Part shown: one piece after another, positions 1 through 8,129 of the stretch
How positions within the stretch are numbered: the first letter of the stretch is position 1
Layout: every line of letters starts with the position of its first letter
Assembly: GCA_964368445.1 (NCBI GenBank)
Contig: CAYJAY010000001.1
Coordinates: forward strand, 62,001-126,000
From: CAYJAY01 sp964368445
GTDB taxonomy: Bacteria > Bacillota > Clostridia > Oscillospirales > Ruminococcaceae
Reading direction: 5' to 3'
DNA length: 64,000 nt
Translations under genes and position numbers: made by a program
Notes under the pieces: model-generated
Databases searched by the model: none
What the model saw: the letters and a program-made list of their open reading frames with translations, nothing else
What the model was told of the DNA's origin: nothing

Positions 1-896
1 TTTTGGCTTTCGTAGTTGTTCATTTGGGTATAGATAAGAGCGCCGCCAAAGCTGTCTCCGCCACCAACCCGGTCGACAATATGAATTAGATAGTTTTTTG
101 AAAAATAGTATCCATCGCCGTCATAAAGCATAGCTGCCCAGTTATTGTCGTTTGCCGAAATTGAACCTCTTAATGTAATTGCCACTTTGTCAAAATTAAA
201 TTTATCCGCAAGTTTTTTTGCAACTTGTTTATATCCGTCGTGGTTTACTTTTCCTTTTGTTAAATCGGTGTCATACGCTTTTATTCCAAAAACATCTGAA
301 GCGTCTTCTTCGTTTGCAATACAAAGATTTACATACGGCATTAACGTTGTCATAACATCGTTTGCTTTTTCTTTAGACCAAAGATTTTTTCTATAGTTGA
401 GGTCACAAGAAACGGTAATGCCCTTTTCTTTGCATTTTTTAATTGCGTCAAGAGTTATAGCGGCAAGGGAATCTGAAAGCGCAGGTGTTATTCCTGTGAA
501 ATGAAACCATGTTACATCTTTCAAGATATCGTCCCAATCAAAGTCCGAATCACTCGCTTGAGCAATAGAAGAATATTTTCTGTCATATATAACTTTTGAG
601 GCTCGTTGAGATGCACCTTTTTCAATAAAATATGTGCCTACTCGCTCTCCTCCACGAACAACTTTTGATGTATCTACGCCTAAACCACGTAAATTGTTAA
701 TCGCCATTTGACCTATATCGTTTTTCGGTAGCTTTGAAACAAACTCCGCTGTTTCACCAAAGTTATTAACCGAAACAGCAACGTTTGCTTCGCCGCCGGC
801 AAAAGAAATTTCCCAATTTTTCGCTTGTAAAAATTTTAAATATCCTTCAGGATTAAGGCGCATCATAATTTCGCCGAAACAAACTAGTTTTCCCAT
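1..896 (-). CDS. kdgK: 2-keto-3-deoxygluconate kinase-type PfkB sugar kinase (partial, C-terminus off the window)
   Basis: Ribokinase/PfkB family kinase that probably phosphorylates 2-keto-3-deoxygluconate to KDPG. The translated N-terminus begins MGKLVCFGEIMMRL and contains the FAGGEANVAV segment typical of PfkB sugar kinases. The final visible part reads DRVGGGDSFGGAL, the conserved anion-hole and catalytic-Asp motif, so only the last few dozen residues are missing. The start is ATG at 894-896, preceded by AAGGAG. It lies 9 bp downstream of the KDPG aldolase gene on the same strand, and this pairing supports the KDG assignment over fructokinase or ribokinase. Last gene seen of a leftward operon. 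Confidence 0.85.
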   Translation of the reverse strand, partial: MGKLVCFGEIMMRLNPEGYLKFLQAKNWEISFAGGEANVAVSVNNFGETAEFVSKLPKNDIGQMAINNLRGLGVDTSKVVRGGERVGTYFIEKGASQRASKVIYDRKYSSIAQASDSDFDWDDILKDVTWFHFTGITPALSDSLAAITLDAIKKCKEKGITVSCDLNYRKNLWSKEKANDVMTTLMPYVNLCIANEEDASDVFGIKAYDTDLTKGKVNHDGYKQVAKKLADKFNFDKVAITLRGSISANDNNWAAMLYDGDGYYFSKNYLIHIVDRVGGGDSFGGALIYTQMNNYESQ

Positions 897-905
897 TTTT
901 TCTCC

Positions 906-1556
906 TTAATCATTTAGTGCACTAACATATTTTCGTGCATTTTCAGTAATTTTTTCAAAACGTCCTTGTTTAACTAATTCGGAACTGACAAGATCTGAAC
1001 CGATGCCAACACCGCTTAGACCCGCTGCAAAAAAATCTTTAATGTTCTCTGTGCTTACTCCGCCGACTGCTATAAAAGGTATGTGGCTTAACGGGGCGCG
1101 CACGGCTTTTATGTATCCGAGTCCAAGGCTGTTGCTAGGGAATATCTTCACAAAGTCAGCACCGGCATTATAAGCTGTCACACACTCGGTAGGTGTCATT
1201 GCTCCGGGCATAGACACTATCCCGTTTCTTTTTGCGAACTCAATTATCTCGACATTAGTATCGGGTGAAACAAAAAACTTAGCTTTGGATGATGAAGCAA
1301 TTTCTGCTTGTTTTAGGGTTAAAACTGTACCGGCTCCAATAATCATCTTTCCCTCAAACTTTTCCGAAACTTGTTTTATCATGTCGCCCGTTTGCTCATC
1401 GGTTATCCTTCCTGATTGATCAAAGGTTATCTCCATAACGGTTACCCCGCCTTCATATATAGCGGTTGCAACATTAACTATGTCGTCTTTTTTGATGCCT
1501 CTTACAATAGCAACTATTCGAGAGCCGATTATTGCGTTAATAATTGATTCTTTCAT
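906..1556 (-). CDS. eda: KDPG / 4-hydroxy-2-oxoglutarate aldolase
   Basis: Class I aldolase that splits 2-keto-3-deoxy-6-phosphogluconate into pyruvate and glyceraldehyde-3-phosphate, the last step of the uronate/Entner-Doudoroff branch. Family signatures seen: an early Arg (IVAIVRG), Glu in VMEITFD, IGAGTVL, and the Schiff-base Lys in ADFVKIFP (about residue 137). Length is about 216 aa, normal for the family. An in-frame GTG three codons earlier (1563-1565) is possible, but the ATG at 1554-1556 has better spacing from AGAGAG. It lies between the RraA-like gene and the KDG kinase on one strand, so the three are probably co-transcribed. Confidence 0.88.
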   Translation of the reverse strand: MKESIINAIIGSRIVAIVRGIKKDDIVNVATAIYEGGVTVMEITFDQSGRITDEQTGDMIKQVSEKFEGKMIIGAGTVLTLKQAEIASSSKAKFFVSPDTNVEIIEFAKRNGIVSMPGAMTPTECVTAYNAGADFVKIFPSNSLGLGYIKAVRAPLSHIPFIAVGGVSTENIKDFFAAGLSGVGIGSDLVSSELVKQGRFEKITENARKYVSALND

Positions 1557-1592
1557 ATTTAACACTCTCTTTCTTAAGTATCATTAAACCGC

Positions 1593-2270
1593 TTAGATTC
1601 TCCCGAATTCTTTTAGCAGATCTTCTGCGGTCGCACCTTTCAAAATAGCCTCTCTGCTTGCAATTTCGTTATCGGCTTGCGAGCGAGCTTTGGGATAGAT
1701 TTCTTCTAACATATCGTATGGAACAACCGAAACGCCGATTTCATCCGAAACAACTAAATCACCCGGGTTTACGATAATCCCGCCGCAAACTACCGGAACG
1801 TTAAATTCAACAGGATCTTTTCTTCCAGAAGTTGCAGTGTGTGCTGCTCTTGGCCCTACATATTTAGAGGTTACTGCGAAATCTAACATTCTAGCTTCGT
1901 CTGTGTCCCTGCAACTGCCGTCGATAACAGCGCCTGCGATACCAGCGTTGCGCGCTAGTCCGCTCATAAGTCCGCCCCAAATAGATGTATGCATTTCTCC
2001 AAAAGCATCTATGACGACTACATCTCCTGGTTTTGCAATCTCGAAAACGCCCAAGCAGTCTACTATATCGCCTGCAGTCAATTTAACGGTAATCGCAGGA
2101 CCGATGATTTTTTTATCAGCTGCCCTTGGTTTCATATCGGGTGTCATTGTGCATTCTCTTCCCATGGCGTCGCTTATAACGCACGATAGCGAAAGAACAT
2201 CATCCATATCTCTGTAAGGTTTGATTAATTTTTCATCAATTTCAGGGCGTGGATTAACTATGTATTTCAT
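1593..2270 (-). CDS. RraA-family protein (4-hydroxy-4-methyl-2-oxoglutarate aldolase-like)
   Basis: 225-aa member of the RraA/HMG-aldolase fold. The core (GDVVVIDAFGE, WGGLMSGLARNAGI, AVIDGSCRDTDE) carries the Gly-rich, Arg and Asp residues used by metal-dependent pyruvate aldolases of this family; RraA proper regulates RNase E in proteobacteria. Because it heads an operon with KDPG aldolase and KDG kinase, an aldolase or oxaloacetate-decarboxylase role on a sugar-acid intermediate is more likely than RNase regulation. The exact substrate cannot be read from sequence. Start ATG follows AAGGAGAGCACAA. Confidence 0.75.
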   Translation of the reverse strand: MKYIVNPRPEIDEKLIKPYRDMDDVLSLSCVISDAMGRECTMTPDMKPRAADKKIIGPAITVKLTAGDIVDCLGVFEIAKPGDVVVIDAFGEMHTSIWGGLMSGLARNAGIAGAVIDGSCRDTDEARMLDFAVTSKYVGPRAAHTATSGRKDPVEFNVPVVCGGIIVNPGDLVVSDEIGVSVVPYDMLEEIYPKARSQADNEIASREAILKGATAEDLLKEFGRI

Positions 2271-2333
2271 TTGTGCTCTCCTTGTTGATTAATTTCTTGA
2301 TAAATTTGTATGATGAATTTGCTTTGTGTCATC

Positions 2334-2363
2334 ATTTTATCATGATTAAATCCTTTTAATCAA
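2334..2363 (-). promoter_or_regulatory. Promoter with embedded palindromic operator for the KDG operon
   Basis: On the minus strand a TTGATT -35 (2358-2363) and TAAAAT -10 (2334-2339) are 18 bp apart. The spacer and -35 hold a perfect inverted repeat, TGATTAAA at 2343-2350 and its complement TTTAATCA at 2355-2362, separated by 4 bp. This placement is what a repressor of the KdgR/GntR type would use; no regulator gene lies next to it. Confidence 0.5.
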
Positions 2364-2535
2364 TTAACAAACCACATAAAGATTTGACAGGAATTTTGTT
2401 GCCCTTGAACAAGTAGTTGTGAAAAGCCTATATTTTATACAAGAAATTTTATCGATTATGCTATCTAATTTTAAAATTGATACTACTAATATTTGCGATT
2501 AAACTAATATTTTAACAAATATGCGTGAATTATAT

Positions 2536-2563
2536 TTGACATTCGCTAAAAATATAGTATAAT
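2536..2563 (+). promoter_or_regulatory. Sigma-A promoter of the 2-hydroxyacid dehydrogenase gene
   Basis: TTGACA (2536-2541), a 16-bp spacer and a perfect TATAAT (2558-2563), about 80 bp upstream of the proposed start codon. Confidence 0.7.
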
Positions 2564-2644
2564 TGTCTTATCTTTTGTATATTTGATGAATCGCTTTGCA
2601 GTGTCACAACAAATTTGTATTATTTATTTGGAGGTGTATTATTT

Positions 2645-3622
2645 TTGAAAAAATTCAAAGTATATGTAAGCGACTATGATTACCCCGATCTTTCCATTGA
2701 AAAATCAATTCTCGAGCCTATAGGCGCTGAAGTGATAGGACTTCAATGCAAAACAGGAGAGGGACTCGCAGAGCTTGCAAGCGATGCAGATGCGATTTTG
2801 CAGCAATATGCAAAAATATACAAACCTACCATAGACAAGCTAAACAATTGTAAAATTATAGCCCGATATGGTATAGGTGTTGATATTGTTGATGTAAAGG
2901 CAGCTAATGAAAAAGGTATCATTGTAACCAATGTTCCGGACTACTGTATAGATGAAGTTGCAGATCACGCAATAGCCATGAGTTTTATGCTCATGAGAAA
3001 TATTCCTTTTTATAACACTAAGGTTCATAACGGAAGCTATAGTTGGAGCGATTGGAGGGCGCCTCTTCCAAGAATTCGTGAAGCTAAATTTGGATTGTTA
3101 GGATTTGGAAGAATAGCTCAAAATGCATCTCGTAAATTAATGGGTTTCGGAAGTTCTTTTTTAGCTTACGATCCTTATATTTCTGAAAGTTACATGAAGT
3201 CTTGTGGCGTTAAAAAATGTGCACTCGATGAAATCTTTACCGATTCTGATATTGTATTGGTTTTCACGCCATTAACCGACGATACTTACCATATAGTAAA
3301 TGAAGAACGTTTAAAGCTAATGAAGCCCGAATCATATCTGATTGGAGTTTCAAGAGGCAAGTGTGTAGATAATGCCGCGCTTTACAAAGCTTTATCCGAG
3401 AAATGGATTGTTGCCGCCGCACTTGACGACCCTGAAGAAGAACCTATGAAAATGAAAGATTGGTCACCAAACAACAACCCTTTGTTTTCGCTCGATAACT
3501 GCTTTTTTACCCCTCATACTGCGTATGTAAGCAAGCAAGCACTGGAAGAATGCCGGTATGTAGCTGCAACGAATGTCAAATTGGCATTGTTAGGAGAAGT
3601 TCCTCTTGATATAGTTAGATAA
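2645..3622 (+). CDS. D-isomer-specific 2-hydroxyacid dehydrogenase (CtBP/phosphoglycerate-dehydrogenase-like)
   Basis: About 325-aa NAD(P)-dependent dehydrogenase that would interconvert a 2-ketoacid and a D-2-hydroxyacid. Seen: ARYGIGVDIVD substrate-domain motif, the dinucleotide fold GLLGFGRIAQNASRKL with the Asp in AYDPY, ISVSRGK-like GVSRGKCVDNAAL, Asp/Glu of AALDDPEEEP, and the catalytic His in FFTPHTAY. I chose the TTG at 2645, ten bases after GGAGG (2630-2634); the longer frame from 2615 would put that ribosome site inside the gene. It diverges from the KDG operon, so the substrate may be a sugar-acid-derived ketoacid (inference). Confidence 0.8.
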   Translation: MKKFKVYVSDYDYPDLSIEKSILEPIGAEVIGLQCKTGEGLAELASDADAILQQYAKIYKPTIDKLNNCKIIARYGIGVDIVDVKAANEKGIIVTNVPDYCIDEVADHAIAMSFMLMRNIPFYNTKVHNGSYSWSDWRAPLPRIREAKFGLLGFGRIAQNASRKLMGFGSSFLAYDPYISESYMKSCGVKKCALDEIFTDSDIVLVFTPLTDDTYHIVNEERLKLMKPESYLIGVSRGKCVDNAALYKALSEKWIVAAALDDPEEEPMKMKDWSPNNNPLFSLDNCFFTPHTAYVSKQALEECRYVAATNVKLALLGEVPLDIVR

Positions 3623-3627
3623 TTTTT

Positions 3628-3687
3628 AACAGTAGCGTATTTTCTGAACTGTTTTTTTGACATCAGAAAAGTGCTACTGTTTTTTTA
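3628..3687 (+). terminator. Rho-independent terminator after the dehydrogenase
   Basis: AACAGTAGC pairs with GCTACTGTT, and inner TTTTCTGA with TCAGAAAA, followed by a run of T. The hairpin starts six bases after the stop codon. Confidence 0.85.
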
Positions 3688-4061
3688 TGTCTAAAATTAA
3701 GTGCTTAAAAGTGTTTTCTTGCTTAATAATGATTATTTGAATCGGGCATACTTTTATGCTTTTTACAAATATTCTATGCAATTATTGAAAGTTATTGCGA
3801 TCGGCTTGTATGATTTTATTATTTGCGTTAACGATAACATATACTTTTTCTCAAACGTTTGGAGTTGTATAAATTTAAAGTTAAGAATAGCTATTTGATG
3901 TAAATACTGCTTTTGACAGTCGAAAAACCCTTTGTTTAAGGGGGGGCGTTAAAATCTATAACGCCAACTGTACCAAATAAAACCACAGCACAATGCAGAA
4001 ATAAAGCATTTGTGCTGTGGCTTTTTCTTATTTGATCCTTACAAATACCCTTTAATCACCT
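3688..4061. other. Intergenic stretch without a credible gene
   Basis: AT-rich sequence with weak, unsupported reading frames. It holds a small GGCGTTA/TAACGCC hairpin (3944-3965) and, at 3983-4028, a strong CCACAGCACA...TGTGCTGTGG hairpin followed by CTTTTTCTT, which looks like a second terminator, perhaps left from a lost gene. Confidence 0.6.
3983..4028 (+). terminator. Terminator-like hairpin upstream of the transposase fragment
   Basis: CCACAGCACA at 3983 pairs with TGTGCTGTGG ending at 4020, with an inner TGC/GCA pair and a short A-rich loop, then CTTTTTCTT. No intact gene directly precedes it. Confidence 0.6.
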
Positions 4062-4256
4062 TGAAGGGTATACGACAAAGACTGCATATTACATGTGGAT
4101 AATGTAGTAGAATTATACCTAACAACAGAAGTGTCATATGGGGAACTTGCGTTAAGCCTAGGGATAGATAATCCATCAATAATCGAAAAATGGATAAACG
4201 ACTTTCGTGTATCAGGTTCTGATGCACTTCGAGAAATAAAAAAGGTCGACAGTTAA
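4062..4256 (+). pseudogene. Transposase OrfA fragment (IS3/IS150-type helix-turn-helix)
   Basis: In the plus frame ending at the TAA at 4254-4256, about 63 codons read through VVELYLTTEVSYGELALSLG and continue IDNPSIIEKWINDFRVSGSDALR. This is the N-terminal helix-turn-helix of IS3-family transposase OrfA. There is no start with a ribosome binding site, the preceding codon 4062-4064 is a stop, and the rest of the OrfA/OrfB region is missing, so it is a decayed remnant. Confidence 0.7.
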
Positions 4257-4315
4257 TCGTGCGACAACCTGAAAAACATCAACAACTAACAACAATATTA
4301 CAATAATGGCGAAAG

Positions 4316-5131
4316 TCAACGTGATATATCATACCGCAGGATCATGGCGTGCATTTTTTTGTCTGCAATTTTTGTTGCGATTTTGGTGTAGAACTTCAGT
4401 TTTCTTTTTAGGTGTTTTGAAATTTTGCCGAAAAAACCATTGGTCGATATAAGTGTAATCTTTGCTTTGTCGGCAAATTCTTTTGGGTCATTTATGTAAA
4501 AGCACATCATGGCATTTTTGTTGCCTGTTTTTTGAACATACCTATTTGCATATTTAATTCCAAACTCGTCGGTAGCGTCAAACAGAAGCTCGGCATTATT
4601 AAACTGTGTTTTAAGCTTTGATATAAGTGTCAGAACTTCATGCTCCTTAAAATATTGAAACACTCCGGCAACTACAAATATAGTAGGTAGCTCACAGTTA
4701 ATATACTGCGAAAAATCCAGAGTGTTTGCGTTGCCTTTTATCAGCGTTTCGTTTTCAAGAGTGCCCAAAACCGCTATTCTGCTTTCTATTACCTCTGGGA
4801 AATCGACCTCATAAAAACTTGCGCCGTGCAATAATTCTTTAAGCCTGAAAGCCATTGTTTCAAGTCCGCAACCGATGCAAACAACGTTGCATTTTCCGTT
4901 TTGTTTAATAAAATCGGAGACGACGCCGTCCATAACAACCGCCCTTGAGGCGGAAGCTATCATGGTGTATTCACTGCTTTTTTCGGTGATAATATTTTGG
5001 GGCATGACATGCTCAAGGCTTAAAGCTTTTTCATCATAAAAATATTCGGGAAATCGCTTTGATATGTATATACGAGCCATAAGAGGTATAAACAAGGTGT
5101 CCGGGACACCGCTTAAACTTTTGTTATTCAT
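4316..5131 (-). CDS. SAM-dependent O-methyltransferase, leucine carboxyl methyltransferase / PKS-associated family
   Basis: 271-aa methyltransferase of the LCMT-like group (COG3315, often annotated as O-methyltransferase involved in polyketide biosynthesis). The SAM-binding loop is NVVCIGCGLETMAFRL, followed by the acidic strand YEVDFPEVI, as in LCMT-type enzymes. N-terminal segment RAVVMDGVVSDFI is also family-typical. It is the last gene of the leftward ABC/membrane/methyltransferase unit, seven bases after the previous gene. The substrate is unknown; a small carboxylate or a secreted peptide or metabolite is possible. Confidence 0.75.
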   Translation of the reverse strand: MNNKSLSGVPDTLFIPLMARIYISKRFPEYFYDEKALSLEHVMPQNIITEKSSEYTMIASASRAVVMDGVVSDFIKQNGKCNVVCIGCGLETMAFRLKELLHGASFYEVDFPEVIESRIAVLGTLENETLIKGNANTLDFSQYINCELPTIFVVAGVFQYFKEHEVLTLISKLKTQFNNAELLFDATDEFGIKYANRYVQKTGNKNAMMCFYINDPKEFADKAKITLISTNGFFGKISKHLKRKLKFYTKIATKIADKKMHAMILRYDISR

Positions 5132-5137
5132 AAATTT

Positions 5138-5794
5138 TTACCCTACCTTTGTTGCACAAAAATAAATTAAAGATCCGTCACAATTTAAAAACTCCAATTC
5201 AAATTCTTTTGACAACCTTTCTTTCACAGACTGTTCGGTGTCAAAAGGGGCGGTAAGCCATCCCTTTTTCGCAAGAATGTTTTTTGCTGTAAAATCGGTT
5301 AGTTTGCTTTTGCCCTCGACATAAAAACTTGCAAACAAGCGACCGTCTTTTTTCAAAACCCGCGATATTTCACAGAAAGCCTTGTGTTTGTCGGGGAAAA
5401 CGTGAAAGCCGTTCATGCTTAAAACTATATCGAAGCTTTCATCTTTAAACTGCAAGTCGCCGACATCGCCCTGAATAAGTTTAATATTTTCGCCGTTCAG
5501 TCTTTTTCTTGCAAGGCTTAACATATCCTCGCTGTAATCTAGACAGGTTATATCTGCGTTTTTCATCTTGCTGTATTTTTCAAAGACAAAAACCCCTGTG
5601 CCAACAGGAACTTCGAGCATTTTGCCGGCGAAACTGTTTGGGATTTCGTTTAGTAATCTCTGCGCTATTACGTTGTTGTCTGCGCCTTTCCAAACTATCT
5701 TTGAATATATTTTGCTCCACCACGTGCTGTGGGTGATTATTTTATCATAGAATCCTTTCGAGGACTTGTATGAATTTTGTATTTTATCCGCCAT
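5138..5794 (-). CDS. Class I SAM-dependent methyltransferase (UbiE/Methyltransf_11 type)
   Basis: 218-aa methyltransferase with the Rossmann motifs LEVPVGTGVFVF (motif I, with a Pro where most members have Gly), ITCLDYSEDML (acidic end of strand 2), IQGDVGDLQF and FDIVLSMNGFHVF. It starts ten bases after the 162-aa membrane protein and ends just before the LCMT-like gene, so the two methyltransferases are very probably co-expressed. Substrate not deducible. Confidence 0.8.
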   Translation of the reverse strand: MADKIQNSYKSSKGFYDKIITHSTWWSKIYSKIVWKGADNNVIAQRLLNEIPNSFAGKMLEVPVGTGVFVFEKYSKMKNADITCLDYSEDMLSLARKRLNGENIKLIQGDVGDLQFKDESFDIVLSMNGFHVFPDKHKAFCEISRVLKKDGRLFASFYVEGKSKLTDFTAKNILAKKGWLTAPFDTEQSVKERLSKEFELEFLNCDGSLIYFCATKVG

Positions 5795-5803
5795 TATATC
5801 TCC

Positions 5804-6292
5804 TTAAACAATTAATGAAACTATTAAAGCCACAACGAATGACACACCCGCTCCGATTATCGTGCCTTTCAAGAAACCGATAAAATGATAAAACTTGCTG
5901 TTTAGCTGTTTTGTAAATTCTTCCGTGCCTTTAATTATCCACCTTTTGCTGCACGGAACCCATATCCAGTCTATTATAACAAGGTCATATAAATTAACAA
6001 CGGAAAAAAGCGCAAAGGTATAAACAAAGCTTTCTAAAAAGTCTGTTTTACCTAATAGAATTAATATCAAGACGATAACTACAATAAAGATTATAACAGA
6101 GATTATCTTTTTTAATATATGTTTTTTCTTGGTGGTTTTGATATGACTTTTGTATTGTGGTAAACTGTCCACCTTATCCCGTATATTTTTCGGATAGCTC
6201 ATAACAACATTAATTGGGTCTTTTGAAGCAAAGTATATAGCAACGGTAAAAACCGCACACATGACTATACTTAATATCATAAACTCAAGCAT
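5804..6292 (-). CDS. Conserved membrane protein of unknown function, ABC-associated
   Basis: 162-aa integral membrane protein. Hydrophobic helices at about residues 1-23, 60-82, 84-105 and 140-162; a basic cytoplasmic stretch (KTTKKKHILKK) precedes the second. The segment DPINVVMSYPKNIRDKV and the WIWVP motif look conserved, but I do not recognise a named family. It sits between the ABC pair and the methyltransferases, so it probably works with the transporter. Function unknown. Confidence 0.65.
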   Translation of the reverse strand: MLEFMILSIVMCAVFTVAIYFASKDPINVVMSYPKNIRDKVDSLPQYKSHIKTTKKKHILKKIISVIIFIVVIVLILILLGKTDFLESFVYTFALFSVVNLYDLVIIDWIWVPCSKRWIIKGTEEFTKQLNSKFYHFIGFLKGTIIGAGVSFVVALIVSLIV

Positions 6293-6318
6293 TTTTTCTC
6301 TCCTTTATAACTGTGATA

Positions 6319-6347
6319 GGTGGACAATCCGTTGTCGACTGTCCACC
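6319..6347. repeat. Intercistronic hairpin between the second ABC gene and the membrane-protein gene
   Basis: GGTGGACA (6319-6326) and TGTCCACC (6340-6347) form a perfect 8-bp stem without a T run, so it is more likely an RNA-stability or partial-attenuation structure than a full terminator. Confidence 0.5.
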
Positions 6348-6362
6348 CGCTAAAATAGATTT

Positions 6363-8129
6363 TTACGAAAGAGCCCAGTTCATGCTTTCGGTTTGAAGTT
6401 TAATCATGTTTTCGTAGTCGGGGGATTTTTTAAGCAGTTCGCTGTGTGAACCTTCGGCGGAAACTTTGCCCTCTTTTAAAAGCACAATCTTGTTTGCTCC
6501 TGCAATTGTCCGCATCCTGTGGGCGATTACAATGACAGTTTTGTTTTTAGTAAGTTTTGAAATAGCCTTTTGAACAGCACTTTCGTTTTGTATATCAAGC
6601 GAAGAGGTGGCCTCGTCCAACAAAACTATCGGCGCATCTTTAAGAAGAGCCCTTGCAATAGAAAGTCTTTGCCTTTCGCCACCCGAAAGTTTCGAGCCGT
6701 TCTCGCCGATAAGCGTGTCGTAACCGTTTGGCATGTTCATAATAAAATCATGGCACATTGCGTTTTTTGCCGCCTCGATAACCTCGTCGTCGGTTGCGCC
6801 CTTTCTTCCTATTCGTATGTTTTCGATAACCGTGTTGTTGAAAAGCGTAACATCTTGAAAAACTATCGAGATTTCTTTTAGAAGCGTTTCTGGTTCAATT
6901 TCGGATACGTCTTGTTGTCCTATTGAAATTTTGCCACCATTAACATCCCAAAATCTCGCGGCAAGTTTCATTGCCGTTGTTTTACCGCCCCCCGACGGGC
7001 CTACAAGCGCCGTAACCTCGCCTTGTTTGGCGGTGAAACTAACGCCGTTTAAAACTGTTTCGCTTGTGTTTGCCGTGTCATTTTGCGACAGATAGCTGAA
7101 GTTAACGTTATCAAAGCTTATGTCGTACCCATTTGGCGACATTTCTCGTTTTCCTGTTTGAACTTTTGTGTTTTCAAACTCTTTCATTCGCTCAACACTT
7201 TTAAGCGAGATAAAAATTCCCGCAATGTTTACAAGTGCACCGGCAAGCGGGTCGTATATACGTGACGCTATCATTAAAAATATTAGAAACGTTATAACGT
7301 CAATCTCGCCGCTAGAAAGAAGCGCAACCCCTGTCAACATAGTCGTTGCAATTCCAACCTTTAAAATCATCTGCGACAAATTAACAAACGTTCCCATGAT
7401 AAACTCCGACGTTACGTTAGCTTTTTCATGGTTGTCGAAATGCGTTTTCATTATCGTTAAATGTGCATCTTCTCTGTTGTTAGCTTTGATGTCTTTAACG
7501 TTTTCAAGGCATTCTTGGATTTTATCAAGATAGGTAAACTGTATTTTTTGTGTTTTTAAAACGTAGTATCCTTGAATTTTTCTTGTTGTAAAACAAAGAA
7601 AAAATGAAACAGGAACAACCCATGTAAGCGAAAGCGCAAGGCGCCAGTCAAACACAAACATACCAATACCCATGACGATTGTTGAAATTATCGAGCCGAT
7701 AAAGTTTGGAATGAAATGTGAAAAAGCGTTTTCCATCATCGTCACATCGCCCATAAGGGTTGTGGTAAGGTCGGACAGATCTTTTTTCCCAAAGAACGAC
7801 AAAGGTAGTTTGCGAAGCGTTTCCGCCAGCGAAATCCTCATGTTTGCGCTTTCTTCATAAGCCGAAATAAAGCAAAAATTATATTGGAAATAGTACAGCA
7901 CGACTAACAATATAAAGATAAAAACCGCATATATGAAATAGGTTAAAACTGTGTAGACGGGAGCCATGTCGTTTAAAATCGGCATTAATGTTTGTTGTAT
8001 AAACAAATATGATATACCGCTTAACGCCATTATAGCGATGTTTATAAATACCGTTATAATACTTGCTTTTAAAAGCTCGCTTGCGCCTTTTTCGGTAAGC
8101 GCAAATATATTTTGCAGATATTTTTTCAT
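6363..8129 (-). CDS. ABC transporter, fused permease/ATPase half (second of a pair)
   Basis: 588-aa half transporter: six-helix exporter-type membrane domain (about 1-310) and nucleotide-binding domain with Walker A GPSGGGKTT (about 377-385), signature LSGGERQR (about 482) and Walker B IVLLDEATSS. The ATG at 8127-8129 overlaps the stop of the preceding ABC gene (TAATG) and has GAGGTAAC upstream. A longer frame to 8177 would lie inside the upstream gene. The pair resembles the IrtAB/YbtPQ-type heterodimers with exporter fold, some of which import siderophores. The substrate is not visible. Confidence 0.85.
   Translation of the reverse strand: MKKYLQNIFALTEKGASELLKASIITVFINIAIMALSGISYLFIQQTLMPILNDMAPVYTVLTYFIYAVFIFILLVVLYYFQYNFCFISAYEESANMRISLAETLRKLPLSFFGKKDLSDLTTTLMGDVTMMENAFSHFIPNFIGSIISTIVMGIGMFVFDWRLALSLTWVVPVSFFLCFTTRKIQGYYVLKTQKIQFTYLDKIQECLENVKDIKANNREDAHLTIMKTHFDNHEKANVTSEFIMGTFVNLSQMILKVGIATTMLTGVALLSSGEIDVITFLIFLMIASRIYDPLAGALVNIAGIFISLKSVERMKEFENTKVQTGKREMSPNGYDISFDNVNFSYLSQNDTANTSETVLNGVSFTAKQGEVTALVGPSGGGKTTAMKLAARFWDVNGGKISIGQQDVSEIEPETLLKEISIVFQDVTLFNNTVIENIRIGRKGATDDEVIEAAKNAMCHDFIMNMPNGYDTLIGENGSKLSGGERQRLSIARALLKDAPIVLLDEATSSLDIQNESAVQKAISKLTKNKTVIVIAHRMRTIAGANKIVLLKEGKVSAEGSHSELLKKSPDYENMIKLQTESMNWALS

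Noticed and set aside
3701..3898. 65-codon open frame after the dehydrogenase terminator
   Set aside because: It starts after a terminator with no ribosome binding site, and its AT-rich, Phe/Tyr/Ile-heavy translation resembles no family.
4039..4227. Minus-strand frame over the transposase fragment
   Set aside because: The plus-strand frame matches the helix-turn-helix of IS3 OrfA clearly; the minus frame is its shadow.
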